Origin: Candidatus Cloacimonadota bacterium
GTDB lineage: Bacteria; Cloacimonadota; Cloacimonadia; Cloacimonadales; TCS61
Length of the DNA stretch: 8,536 nt
Assembly (NCBI GenBank): GCA_030596265.1
Contig: JAUVKM010000071.1
Location: forward strand, 1-8,536
Reading direction: 5' to 3'
A program made the translations under genes and the position numbers. Positions 1 to 6,531 of the stretch are shown piece after piece (within the stretch, counting starts at the first letter, position 1; each line of letters starts with the position of its first letter). The notes below the pieces were generated by a model. It searched no databases, was not told the DNA's origin, and worked only from the letters and a program-made list of their open reading frames with translations.

Positions 1-52
1 GAGTTTTCCAGAGGGGTTCAATATAGAAATGTATTTAGAATGTACTATTTAA
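1..52 (+). CDS. Possible 3' end of an upstream gene (partial)
   Basis: Reading from base 2 gives an open stretch of 16 codons ending SFPEGFNIEMYLECTI before a TAA at 50-52. The intergenic repeat starting near base 65 follows directly, which fits a gene ending here. Too little is present to name a product. Another frame is open to a TAG at 82-84, but it would run into the repeat, so it is less likely. This call rests only on residue plausibility and on the position of the repeat. Confidence 0.3.
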   Translation, partial: SFPEGFNIEMYLECTI

Positions 53-64
53 ATAGTTGGTTTT

Positions 65-123
65 GTTCGTTGCGAATAGTTTAGTTATAATCAGTCTTTT
101 GACAGTGTAAATTTGTGGCTAAT
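65..123 (+). repeat. Dispersed intergenic repeat, copy 1 (GTTCGTTGC ... GTGTA ... TGTGGCTAAT)
   Basis: The GTTCGTTGC block at 65-73 and the GTGTAAATTTGTGGCTAAT block at 105-123 both recur, in the same order and orientation, at 3176-3184 and 3196-3212. The first block also recurs inverted near 2055-2063. The copy is degenerate and lies directly upstream of the alanine racemase start. Because it runs to about base 123, codons upstream of the ATG at 134 are probably not translated. Confidence 0.6.
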
Positions 124-133
124 AGGAAATAAT

Positions 134-1999
134 ATGAAAAATGACAGAAGTTGGACAGAGATCGATCTTACAAATTTTAAAAATAATATTAAAGAATTAA
201 AAAAGTTCTTTCATCCGCAAGCAGAATTCATGCAGATCGTTAAAGCAGATGCTTACGGTCATGGGGCTTTTCAGATTGCAAAAAAGGCAATAAAATGCGG
301 AGCTGTTTCACTGGGAGTTGCAAATCTACAAGAAGGACTTCTACTTAGATATCAAGGGATAAAGATTCCGATAGTTATTCTTTCACCCTCTTTGGAAAAT
401 GAAATTGAACAGATATTAGAATATAATCTTATTCCGACAATCTCAACACTCGATTTTGCTGAGAAACTTAATAAAAGTGGAAAGTGCAAGATCCACATCA
501 ATATTGATACCGGTATGGGCAGAAGCGGATTCCATTTTGATGATGCATTTAAAAGTATTAATAAAATTTTGAATTTTAAGAACATAGAAATCGACGGAAT
601 ATTCTCCCATTTCTCTTCAGTTGAAGAAGATCCTGATTTTACACAATTACAATCAGATAGATTTGAAGAAATTCTTTCCAAACTATATCTTAAACCAAAA
701 TACATTCATATATCAAATAGCAGCGGAGTTGTCACATTTCCTAATAAATACACTAATCTTGTCCGGTTAGGCTTGCTTTCGTATGGGATCTATTCCAATA
801 CTGAAATGAAAGATAAAGTTAATTTGAAACCTGTAATGACTTTTAAATCTCACATAACCCAGATAAAAAGTGCAAAAAAAGATGACTCGATAGGCTATAA
901 TAGAACATTCATTGTAGCAAACGATATGAACTATGCGGTTTTACCTGTTGGCTATGCAGATGGCTATGATTTCCTGCTTTCCAATAAGGGCAAAGTTGTA
1001 ATAAAGGATCAGGTTTGCAATATCGTTGGAAAAATAAGTATGGATATGATTGCAGTTGATATTTCAACGGTTGCAGAACCGGAAGTTGGAGACGAAGTGA
1101 TTCTGCTAGGTGATGATAATGAAAACATTACTGCTGAGAACCTAACCTCGCTTTATAATGGTTTGAGTTATGAATTGCTTTCCCAGATCGGGAGAAGAGC
1201 AAAAAGATATTATAAACAAAATGGAAATATAATAGATTCTTCCCCACTTCTACGTCGAGAATTTATGCCGAAAGATTTTTCTGATGATAAACTCGGAAAT
1301 ATCATTGAGACTGCTATTGAACAAAGGCTGCAAAGCAAGGAAATAGCGAACCTGGTGCACGAAGACATCCTAAAGAGGTTATTTGCCGAAAAAGATAAAG
1401 ATATTCAATACAGGCGTAATTTCAAGCATTCTATCAAGTTCGAGAATTCGGATGAGTTCCCTAAGTATTTCTTAACTTCAACTAATCTCTCTTTCTCTAA
1501 AAAACTGCAGAACGATTACTTCAGTGTTTCCTGCGCTAAAACCGAGAATGATCTGGAAAAATATTTCCTGCGTAATGATGTAGAGTACCGCTGGCTGCTG
1601 GATAATAGTATTGATCTGGAAGAAATGTTTTTTAATGTAACATCTGTGAAAGTAAATGATATTGAATTATACAACGAGATGAAAATCGCTGATGGATGTA
1701 TAGAAATAAAATGTTATCATCCTGATCTGAAAAAATTGGTTGGAAAGGAAGTAAATTTCTCTATCTCTACCAAAACCTATTATCCCAAAAGCTCCCATCA
1801 GCTTTCTGTTTATATCATTGAAATGACACAGGGAGTTGATATCTCCTTTGAAAGTGATCTTAAAAACGTGGAAGCTGTGCCGATTTTCTCCGGCAAAAGC
1901 AAATTTCCAAAAATACTCAAAAACAAAAATAAGATCTCAATTTCAACAGATTATGACGAATGGGTCTTCCCTACCAGCGGTGTGGTATTTGTTTATTAG
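134..1999 (+). CDS. alr: Alanine racemase with an unusual C-terminal extension
   Basis: PLP-dependent enzyme converting L-alanine to D-alanine for peptidoglycan, acting in the cytoplasm. The translation has 621 residues. The N-terminal barrel carries VKADAYGHG, with the PLP lysine at Lys37 and the family tyrosine at Tyr41. The HISNSSG segment (His192, Asn195, Ser196) fits PLP-phosphate binding. IGYNRTF gives the catalytic Tyr255, followed by the LPVGYADGY and ISMDM (Met303-Asp304) motifs. The catalytic fold ends near residue 362, the usual family length. About 255 further residues follow: a charged helical stretch (roughly 370-430), then a segment that looks beta-rich and ends in DEWVFPTSGVVFVY. 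I do not recognise this extension. The start at 134 was chosen because AGGA lies at 124-127, six bases upstream, and a TTG at 113 falls inside a repeat. No frameshift is seen. The racemase identity is firm; any role for the extension is unknown. Confidence 0.95.
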   Translation: MKNDRSWTEIDLTNFKNNIKELKKFFHPQAEFMQIVKADAYGHGAFQIAKKAIKCGAVSLGVANLQEGLLLRYQGIKIPIVILSPSLENEIEQILEYNLIPTISTLDFAEKLNKSGKCKIHINIDTGMGRSGFHFDDAFKSINKILNFKNIEIDGIFSHFSSVEEDPDFTQLQSDRFEEILSKLYLKPKYIHISNSSGVVTFPNKYTNLVRLGLLSYGIYSNTEMKDKVNLKPVMTFKSHITQIKSAKKDDSIGYNRTFIVANDMNYAVLPVGYADGYDFLLSNKGKVVIKDQVCNIVGKISMDMIAVDISTVAEPEVGDEVILLGDDNENITAENLTSLYNGLSYELLSQIGRRAKRYYKQNGNIIDSSPLLRREFMPKDFSDDKLGNIIETAIEQRLQSKEIANLVHEDILKRLFAEKDKDIQYRRNFKHSIKFENSDEFPKYFLTSTNLSFSKKLQNDYFSVSCAKTENDLEKYFLRNDVEYRWLLDNSIDLEEMFFNVTSVKVNDIELYNEMKIADGCIEIKCYHPDLKKLVGKEVNFSISTKTYYPKSSHQLSVYIIEMTQGVDISFESDLKNVEAVPIFSGKSKFPKILKNKNKISISTDYDEWVFPTSGVVFVY

Positions 2000-2042
2000 A
2001 AGGTGCAAGGTTTAGGGTTTTGGGTGTTAGGTTTAAAGTATT

Positions 2043-2087
2043 AAAAGATTTTTAGCAACGAACTAGAACTAACAAGACGAACAAAAG
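2043..2087 (-). repeat. Dispersed intergenic repeat, inverted copy left of the SIR2 gene
   Basis: On the minus strand this reads as the GTTCGTTGCTAA-type repeat, preceded by a second GTTCGT. It matches the 18-base block at 3176-3193 with three extra T bases on the plus strand (2043-2063). The SIR2-like gene therefore lies between inverted copies about 1.1 kb apart. Confidence 0.55.
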
Positions 2088-2093
2088 AGAAGA

Positions 2094-2136
2094 TGTCTTT
2101 CTGAGGATTCTTATGGCTTTACTTACGAAGAATCTC
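2094..2136 (+). repeat. TGTCTTTCTGAGGA ... CGAAGAATCTC intergenic repeat, partial copy
   Basis: TGTCTTTCTGAGGA (2094-2107) is identical to 6532-6545, and CTTACGAAGAATCTC (2122-2136) matches 6563-6577 at 14 of 15 bases. This resembles the TGTCATTCTGAGC...CGAAGAATCTC intergenic repeats I know from many bacterial genomes. Only the left half is clear; the right half, to about 2165, has diverged. The rest of the alr-SIR2 gap holds no recognisable gene or terminator. Confidence 0.6.
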
Positions 2137-2208
2137 GTGGATTTTCTTTTAGCTTCACATCCTGGTAATTGAAAAATAAAAAAGAATTGAAATATATTTG
2201 GAGGAAAA

Positions 2209-3144
2209 ATGATAACTGAAAAAACGGTTTTTATTTTAGGAGCTGGTGCAAATAAACCATATGGTTATCCTACAGGAAAAGAACTAAGAAATTATATTTG
2301 TAATAACTTTATTGTTGAATTTATTAAGGATACAGAATTATCACATGATTCACTTTATATAACAAAAATTAAAGAAATTGTTTATGAGTTTTCAAAATCA
2401 ACAAATAAATCAATTGATCTTTTTTTAACACGAAATCCAGAATATGAAGAATTAGGTAAACAAATTATAGCATACAGCATTATAAAAAATGAAAATAAAA
2501 GTAATAGCCCTGAAAAGCTTGGAAATGATGATGAGGATTGGTTTAGTGAATTATTTGATCATCTAACAGATGAACTTATTGAACCAAACTCATACAGCAA
2601 ATTTAAAGAAAATAATTTTTCTATTATAACTTTTAATTATGATAGATCACTTGAATATTTTTTGTTTCAAGCTTTGAATAATTCTTTTACTAAAACGAAA
2701 AATACAGAGATAGCGAAAATTCTTTTAAATATACCAATTATTCACGTTTATGGTAAAATAGCAGACTTGCCGTGGGAACAAACAAATTCTTATAAGAATT
2801 ACAAAAATATTAACATAAATTCTTATATAGACCTTGCAAATAATATTAATGTTATATATTCGAATAGATTAGACGAAGAAAGAATAAAAAATGCAAAAGA
2901 GCTAATTATTAATGCAGACCGAATTTTCTTTCTGGGATTTGGATTTGCTCCAGAAAATATGAGAATACTTGATATCTCTAAATCATATGCACACAATACG
3001 GAGAGACAAGTTTATGCTACAGCTTATAAATATAAAGATAAGGAAATTGATAATCTACATGATAGTATAAAAAATGATCTTGCATTATTTGAGTTGTGTA
3101 TTGAAAGATATGGCTCGAAAGAATTAATTCGCAATTATTTATAA
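2209..3144 (+). CDS. Stand-alone SIR2-like protein, probable NAD-cleaving (defence-type) enzyme
   Basis: The 311-residue protein has the SIR2 Rossmann-type pattern. A glycine-rich loop, LGAGANKPYGYPTG, lies at residues 10-23. ITFNYD holds Asn143, HVYGK holds His179, and LGFGFAPENMRIL (242 onward) corresponds to the late NAD-contacting loop. Asn and His at this spacing are the catalytic pair in bacterial SIR2 NADases such as ThsA and DSR2. There are no paired cysteines for the zinc ribbon of classical sirtuin deacetylases, so NAD cleavage is likelier than deacetylation. No sensor, TIR, HerA, Argonaute or STAND domain is fused or adjacent, so it is an orphan by context. GGAGG at 2200-2204, four bases before the ATG, fixes the start. 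By eye the gene is richer in A and T than alr or leuS, and it is flanked by inverted repeats; both hint at transfer. The family call is good; a phage-defence role is inferred. Confidence 0.82.
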   Translation: MITEKTVFILGAGANKPYGYPTGKELRNYICNNFIVEFIKDTELSHDSLYITKIKEIVYEFSKSTNKSIDLFLTRNPEYEELGKQIIAYSIIKNENKSNSPEKLGNDDEDWFSELFDHLTDELIEPNSYSKFKENNFSIITFNYDRSLEYFLFQALNNSFTKTKNTEIAKILLNIPIIHVYGKIADLPWEQTNSYKNYKNININSYIDLANNINVIYSNRLDEERIKNAKELIINADRIFFLGFGFAPENMRILDISKSYAHNTERQVYATAYKYKDKEIDNLHDSIKNDLALFELCIERYGSKELIRNYL

Positions 3145-3164
3145 TTTCCTTATTAGATTTTCAT

Positions 3165-3213
3165 CGTTCGTTTTCGTTCGTTGCTAATCTTTTCCGTGTA
3201 CTCTGTGGTTATC
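3165..3213 (+). repeat. Dispersed intergenic repeat, copy right of the SIR2 gene
   Basis: Starts with the tandem CGTTCGTT, TT, CGTTCGTT and continues through GCTAATCTTTT and GTGTACTCTGTGGTTAT. It has the same block order as copy 1 (65-123) and is inverted relative to 2043-2087. It begins about 20 bases after the SIR2 stop codon. Confidence 0.6.
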
Positions 3214-3226
3214 CTTCCTTAAGAGA

Positions 3227-3285
3227 GCAGCGTGAAAGATTCGTCCAGTCTGCGCATAGCTTCGCCACGGCAAGCAGGATAACGC
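3227..3285 (+). repeat. GC-richer intergenic repeat relic between converging genes
   Basis: CGTGAAAGATTCGTC at 3231-3245 matches CGTGCAAGATTCGTC at 6607-6621 (14 of 15 bases), which is the right-hand part of the TGTC-type element. The bases that follow (about 3246-3276) are clearly richer in G and C than the surroundings and contain partly self-complementary GCTTCGCC / GGCAAGC-like segments. No coding potential or clean intrinsic terminator is seen between the two converging genes. Confidence 0.45.
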
Positions 3286-3315
3286 TATTTCAGAACAAAT
3301 TATCCACCATTTTCT

Positions 3316-4149
3316 TCACGATTTTCTCAATTTGAACTTTTTAATTATAACATCTTGTTTTTTATAATTTGCCTTACCAAATGTTACAAGGTTTTCTAAT
3401 AATCGCATAATTCTTTTATTGTTTCTGATCATTCTAATTTTGTTATCCGATAGCGGCTCTGATATTCCTTCTTTAAAAATCCTATCATTGATAACTAATT
3501 TTAAAATTAAATCAGTAAGTAGTAATCTTTTTTCGTTATTAGCAACTGATTTATCAAACTTATGATTTGTTAGAGTTGTAGAATATTCTCTACTTGTTCT
3601 AAGCATCATTGATAGAGAGTCGTTATAACAAAACAGTACTGCTGAAAGTTCTTTATTAACTAAACTATCTGAATCATTAATTGTTTTAGAAGGAACTAAT
3701 AATGTATGGAATGTACATTTGTAACCGCCTTCTTCAAAATCTTCAAAATACGGCTTTGCTAGTAAACTATCAAACTTCCCTGCAATCAATAGTACTTTTT
3801 CTTTAAAAACATCTTTTGTTAATAACCTGCTAAATATAATTAGATGAAAAGGATTATGACCTGTTTTCTTATAACTTAAATTGTACCCGACTTCGTTAAT
3901 TTCATCATCTATCCAATCTTTGTAATATCTTCTTTTAACACCGGAGTATGAGTTACGAAAAGTAAAAAGATTATCGTAAGAACAATATAACTGCCCATTA
4001 CCTTCCAAAGATCCAATAAAATTATCTTCGTATGAATTTGCAATAATATAAAATCCAATTAAGAAAGTTAATGAAGCCAATATACAAAGAACTAATAGAA
4101 TAATAGTAAATATTTTAAATATGGAGGCAATCTTTATATCTGATTTCAT
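3316..4149 (-). CDS. Hypothetical single-pass membrane protein
   Basis: I do not recognise this 277-residue protein. Residues about 10-37 form a long hydrophobic helix (FTIILLVLCILASLTFLIGF region) after a short basic N-terminus. That fits a signal anchor with the bulk of the protein outside the cytoplasm, although the topology is inferred. The remainder is soluble-looking, with aromatic and charged residues, three cysteines and a strongly basic C-terminus (IIKKFKLRKS). No catalytic motif or repeat is visible. The start ATG lies four bases after the stop of the flavoprotein gene, with no convincing Shine-Dalgarno site, so translational coupling is likely. Use of A and T is high, unlike the flavoprotein. 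It could be a lineage-specific envelope protein; no function is claimed. Confidence 0.75.
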   Translation of the reverse strand: MKSDIKIASIFKIFTIILLVLCILASLTFLIGFYIIANSYEDNFIGSLEGNGQLYCSYDNLFTFRNSYSGVKRRYYKDWIDDEINEVGYNLSYKKTGHNPFHLIIFSRLLTKDVFKEKVLLIAGKFDSLLAKPYFEDFEEGGYKCTFHTLLVPSKTINDSDSLVNKELSAVLFCYNDSLSMMLRTSREYSTTLTNHKFDKSVANNEKRLLLTDLILKLVINDRIFKEGISEPLSDNKIRMIRNNKRIMRLLENLVTFGKANYKKQDVIIKKFKLRKS

Positions 4150-4153
4150 CTAT

Positions 4154-5413
4154 TTAACAACAACTCATCCCTGCTGCATAACCCGTACTCCAAGCTATCT
4201 GTAAATTAAATCCACCTGTATAAGCATCACAATCTAATATTTCACCAGCAAAGAATAATCCGGATACAAGTTTAGATTCCATTGTTTTAGGATTGATCTG
4301 GCTTACGTCTACCCCACCTGAAGTAATTATCGCATCTGAGATCGGTCGGAATTTATTTAATTGAATTGTAAGTTCCTTTAAAGCTGTGACCAGGTTTTTC
4401 CTTTCTTTTCCTGTAATTTGGTGAACCGGTTTTTCTTCAGGAATTCCGGAAATCTGTTGAATAATCGAGATCATTTTTTTAGGTAACAGATTTTTTAGTA
4501 TATTCTTGAATTGCTTATTCGAGAATTCTTTAAAGTCACGTTGAAGTCGTTCATCAAGCTTTTCTTCTGACAGTGCAGGTTTGAGGTCAATAACAAGTTT
4601 GTATCCATCCAAATTACGAATATGCGAAGTAGCTGAGAGGATCATGGGACCGGAAACACCAAAATGTGTGAACAGCATTTCACCAAAATCCTCATAAACA
4701 GTTTTTCCTTTTGCATCTACTATTTTAATTGCTGTGTTTTTGAGTGAAAGTCCCTGTAGGTCTTTTACATTGCACCCTTTTGAAGTGCTTGTTCCTTCAA
4801 GTGGAATAATTCTCTTTGCAATTATTGGAACTAATGATGGTTTGAATTTTGAAACTGAGTGTCCAAAATTTCTGGCAAAGTTATATCCATCTCCGGTTGA
4901 ACCTGTCGAAGGATACGATTTCCCACCGGTTGTTATGATAAGTTTCTCACCCTTTACCACTTCGTTATTTTCTAATTTAACTGCAAATATTTTTCCGAAC
5001 TGCATAGCATCAACAACTGAACTATGTAGAACATTTACTTTATGCTTATATATGAATTTCAAGAGGACTTCAACAACATCCATAGCTTTATCGGAAGCTG
5101 GAAATACTCTGTTTCCCCGTTCTACTTTTGTTTCTAAACCAGCTTCATTAAAGAAAGTAACTGTCTCATAACTACTAAATCCATAAAATGCATTTGTAAG
5201 AAATTTGCCGTTTATAGGTACATTCTCAATAAGCTCTCTCACATCGCAATAGTTTGTAATATTACATCTGCCTTTTCCGGTTATCAATAATTTCTTTCCA
5301 AGAACCGGATTTTTCTCTAGTAGAATTACCCTCTTTCCATTCTTGGCAGCAGTTCCGGCAGCCATCATTCCGGCTGCACCTCCACCAATCACAATTACGT
5401 CGTAGTTTTTCAT
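4154..5413 (-). CDS. HI0933/BaiN-family NAD(P)/FAD-dependent oxidoreductase
   Basis: The 419-residue protein is a full-length member of the HI0933/YhiN/BaiN flavoprotein family. The N-terminal dinucleotide fold shows VIVIGGGAAG (GxGxxG-type glycines at 10-15) and Glu33, which should bind the FAD ribose. The family signature GKGRCNITN spans residues 46-54. GGKSYPSTGSTGDGY (about 163-177), a LFTHFGVSGPMIL block and the C-terminal FAD-closing segment GLFFAGEILDCDAYTGGFN follow. Family members are cytoplasmic flavin enzymes; the physiological substrate is usually unknown, although BaiN was linked to bile-acid reduction in a Clostridium. The start matches the family N-terminus, with AGAGG at 5417-5421 only three bases upstream. 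It is the leading gene of a tight pair with the membrane protein at 3316-4149. Repeat cassette A ends 24 bases upstream, so the promoter may lie within or beyond the element. Confidence 0.93.
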   Translation of the reverse strand: MKNYDVIVIGGGAAGMMAAGTAAKNGKRVILLEKNPVLGKKLLITGKGRCNITNYCDVRELIENVPINGKFLTNAFYGFSSYETVTFFNEAGLETKVERGNRVFPASDKAMDVVEVLLKFIYKHKVNVLHSSVVDAMQFGKIFAVKLENNEVVKGEKLIITTGGKSYPSTGSTGDGYNFARNFGHSVSKFKPSLVPIIAKRIIPLEGTSTSKGCNVKDLQGLSLKNTAIKIVDAKGKTVYEDFGEMLFTHFGVSGPMILSATSHIRNLDGYKLVIDLKPALSEEKLDERLQRDFKEFSNKQFKNILKNLLPKKMISIIQQISGIPEEKPVHQITGKERKNLVTALKELTIQLNKFRPISDAIITSGGVDVSQINPKTMESKLVSGLFFAGEILDCDAYTGGFNLQIAWSTGYAAGMSCC

Positions 5414-5437
5414 AGACCTCTATTTCTGTCTAGCGTT

Positions 5438-5568
5438 CTCTCGTTAACAAGTTGCACTTGTTAACGTACTTGATACGTAAGTTTCACTTACAAACACTTA
5501 TTCATTTTCTTGAAGTTAAACTTCGCAAAACAATTATGTCCGCAAGTACAACTTGCGAACAAGAATAA
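5438..5568. repeat. Four-hairpin cassette A (3' side of the transposase gene)
   Basis: Hairpin 1 (5443-5465) has a perfect 10-bp stem with left arm GTTAACAAGT and loop TGC. Hairpin 2 (5477-5491) has arm GTAAGT and loop TTC. Hairpin 3 (5512-5524) has arm GAAGT and loop TAA. Hairpin 4 (5538-5560) has arm GTCCGCAAGT and loop ACA, with one mismatch near the base. All four share the tip AAGT, three loop bases, ACTT. The spacers are 11, 20 and 13 bases. By eye the cassette is about four-fifths identical to cassette B, with the difference concentrated between hairpins 2 and 3. Confidence 0.9.
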
Positions 5569-5581
5569 TTAGACATTTTAC

Positions 5582-6121
5582 TTACAAATCATCCAAACTA
5601 TTTAATTTGATAATCTTATTTCCTTCAAAATTTGAATTATTGGCAGAACTATACTTCCAACATTCAGGCTTATTTACAAAGCCTTTCCTTAATGGATTTT
5701 GATGAATATAATTTATTTTCTGCTCTAACATTTTGTATGAACTAATTAGTTGAGGATGAAATCCTTCTTGCCATATTTGATATTCACTTTCTAATTTATT
5801 TTTCTTTTTGAAGAAGTGTAATTGATTTAGTAACCAATTATGTTTAGATTTTTTTAAATATTGGATTATCTCTTTTGCTGTGTGTCTTTTAAAAGATTTC
5901 ATTGATTCGGATAGATCTTTTGCAGATGCAATTAAGTGTAGATGATTGGGTAATATTACATAGGAATATATCTTCAGCAAATTTTCATTTATGCAGTAAT
6001 TTAATGAATTAGTAATAATTTGAAAAGTATCTTCATTTGTAAAAATAGGGATCCACTCCACAATTGTTGAAGTAGTAAAGTATACTCCATCAGATTCTAC
6101 AACTTTATATCTACTTTTCAT
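5582..6121 (-). CDS. REP-associated tyrosine transposase (RAYT, Y1/HUH family)
   Basis: A 179-residue single-strand DNA nuclease/transposase of the Y1_Tnp fold. The metal-binding HUH motif is PNHLHLI (His60, His62). The catalytic tyrosine is expected at Tyr138 in YIHQNPLRKGFV, the usual RAYT form of this helix, followed by the conserved WKYSSA. RAYTs nick at REP palindromes via a 5'-phosphotyrosine link. The length and the YIHxNP motif separate it from the IS200/IS605 TnpA proteins. The start is supported by AAGGAG at 6125-6130, three bases upstream of the ATG. No frameshift or missing catalytic residue is visible, so it may be active. It shares the minus strand with the genes on either side but is separated from both by hairpin cassettes, which could also limit transcription through the element. 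Mobilising the neighbouring cassettes is inferred from family knowledge and layout. Confidence 0.92.
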   Translation of the reverse strand: MKSRYKVVESDGVYFTTSTIVEWIPIFTNEDTFQIITNSLNYCINENLLKIYSYVILPNHLHLIASAKDLSESMKSFKRHTAKEIIQYLKKSKHNWLLNQLHFFKKKNKLESEYQIWQEGFHPQLISSYKMLEQKINYIHQNPLRKGFVNKPECWKYSSANNSNFEGNKIIKLNSLDDL

Positions 6122-6143
6122 TTTCTCCTTTCTTTCAACCTTT

Positions 6144-6275
6144 CTCTCGTTAACAAGTTGCGCTTGTTAATGCAATTGATATGTAAGTTCCACTTACTAA
6201 AACTTCATTAATAGCACTGAAGTACAACTTCGTAGAACAATTGTGTTCGCAAGTACAACTTGCGAACAAGAATAA
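6144..6275. repeat. Four-hairpin cassette B (5' side of the transposase gene)
   Basis: A direct copy of cassette A. Hairpin 1 (6149-6171) has arm GTTAACAAGT and loop TGC, but the right arm starts GCTT and ends AAT, giving two G-T wobbles. Hairpin 2 (6183-6197) has arm GTAAGT and loop TCC. Hairpin 3 (6219-6231) has arm GAAGT and loop ACA. Hairpin 4 (6245-6267) has a perfect 10-bp stem with arm GTTCGCAAGT and loop ACA. The spacers are 11, 21 and 13 bases. It begins seven bases after the stop of the small membrane protein gene, in the direction of transcription. Confidence 0.9.
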
Positions 6276-6281
6276 AATACT

Positions 6282-6488
6282 CTATTTCTTTATGAACATT
6301 AAATACAACGGTCTAATTGCTGTTAAAATTGCTCCCACAATATAAACCCAATAATTCAGAGTGATGATCTCTGGGATCAATTTTATTAGAATGATAAGCA
6401 CAAACATTGCAGCAATCTGAGCAAGTTTGATATCCATTATTGTAAAATGCTCTTTTATTCTGTTATTGAAAAATTTTATAAAAATCAT
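6282..6488 (-). CDS. Small two-helix membrane protein of unknown function
   Basis: The 68-residue translation begins MIFIKFFNNRIKEHF, followed by two hydrophobic segments: about residues 18-39 (IKLAQIAAMFVLIILIKLIPEI) and 44-66 (the NYWVYIVGAILTAIRPLYLMF region). It ends in two lysines. This predicts a hairpin-like inner-membrane protein with a short basic N-terminal tail. I do not recognise the family and see no catalytic residue. An ATG 21 bases upstream (6509) would add seven residues, but the intervening codons are themselves the AAGGAGGG ribosome site, so 6488 is the better start. It lies upstream of the RAYT element on the same strand; the association is probably positional only. Confidence 0.75.
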   Translation of the reverse strand: MIFIKFFNNRIKEHFTIMDIKLAQIAAMFVLIILIKLIPEIITLNYWVYIVGAILTAIRPLYLMFIKK

Positions 6489-6492
6489 TTTT

Positions 6493-6499
6493 CCCTCCT
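6493..6499 (-). promoter_or_regulatory. Strong Shine-Dalgarno site that fixes the small membrane protein start
   Basis: The minus strand reads AGGAGGG, four bases before the ATG at 6488. The alternative upstream ATG at 6509 has only an AGG touching it, which is too close to work well. Confidence 0.75.
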
Positions 6500-6531
6500 T
6501 TAATTTCATCCTAAATATTCTGCAACAATAC

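Larger units (their letters stand above)
5438..6275 (-). mobile_element. REPtron-like element: RAYT gene between two four-hairpin cassettes
   Basis: A REP-associated tyrosine transposase gene (5582-6121) is bracketed by two direct repeats of about 131 bases (5438-5568 and 6144-6275). Each cassette holds four hairpins in the same order and spacing. The cassettes lie 13 bases beyond the stop and 22 bases before the start of the transposase gene. RAYT genes flanked by the palindromes they act on are known as REPtrons. The compact direct-repeat layout suggests that recombination between cassettes could remove the gene and leave one cassette behind. The outer boundaries are taken from where similarity between the cassettes ends. 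Confidence 0.75.

Noticed and set aside
99..104. TTGACA as a -35 box for alr
   Set aside because: A -10 box at normal spacing would lie at about 122-127 and place transcription initiation at or beyond the start codon.
113..133. TTG start for alanine racemase, 21 bases upstream of the ATG
   Set aside because: The TTG and the following codons fall largely within a dispersed repeat, and the ATG at 134 has an AGGA six bases upstream and gives the usual Alr N-terminus.
352..705. Antisense ORF of 117 codons opposite alr
   Set aside because: It lies wholly within the conserved alanine racemase barrel and is a shadow of that gene.
2169..2198. TTGAAA / 18 bases / TATATT as the promoter of the SIR2 gene
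   Set aside because: Transcription would begin on top of the ribosome site at 2200-2204. With this much A and T the match is easily fortuitous.
4734..5171. Plus-strand ORF of 145 codons opposite the flavoprotein gene
   Set aside because: It is a shadow frame of a well-conserved FAD enzyme and has no independent support.
5582..6121. Transposase as IS200/IS605 TnpA
   Set aside because: The YIHQNP motif, the WKYSSA segment and the length are of the RAYT type, and no TnpB is present.
5438..6275. Repeated hairpins as a CRISPR array
   Set aside because: There are two long copies separated by a gene, not short identical repeats with uniform unique spacers, and no cas gene is nearby.
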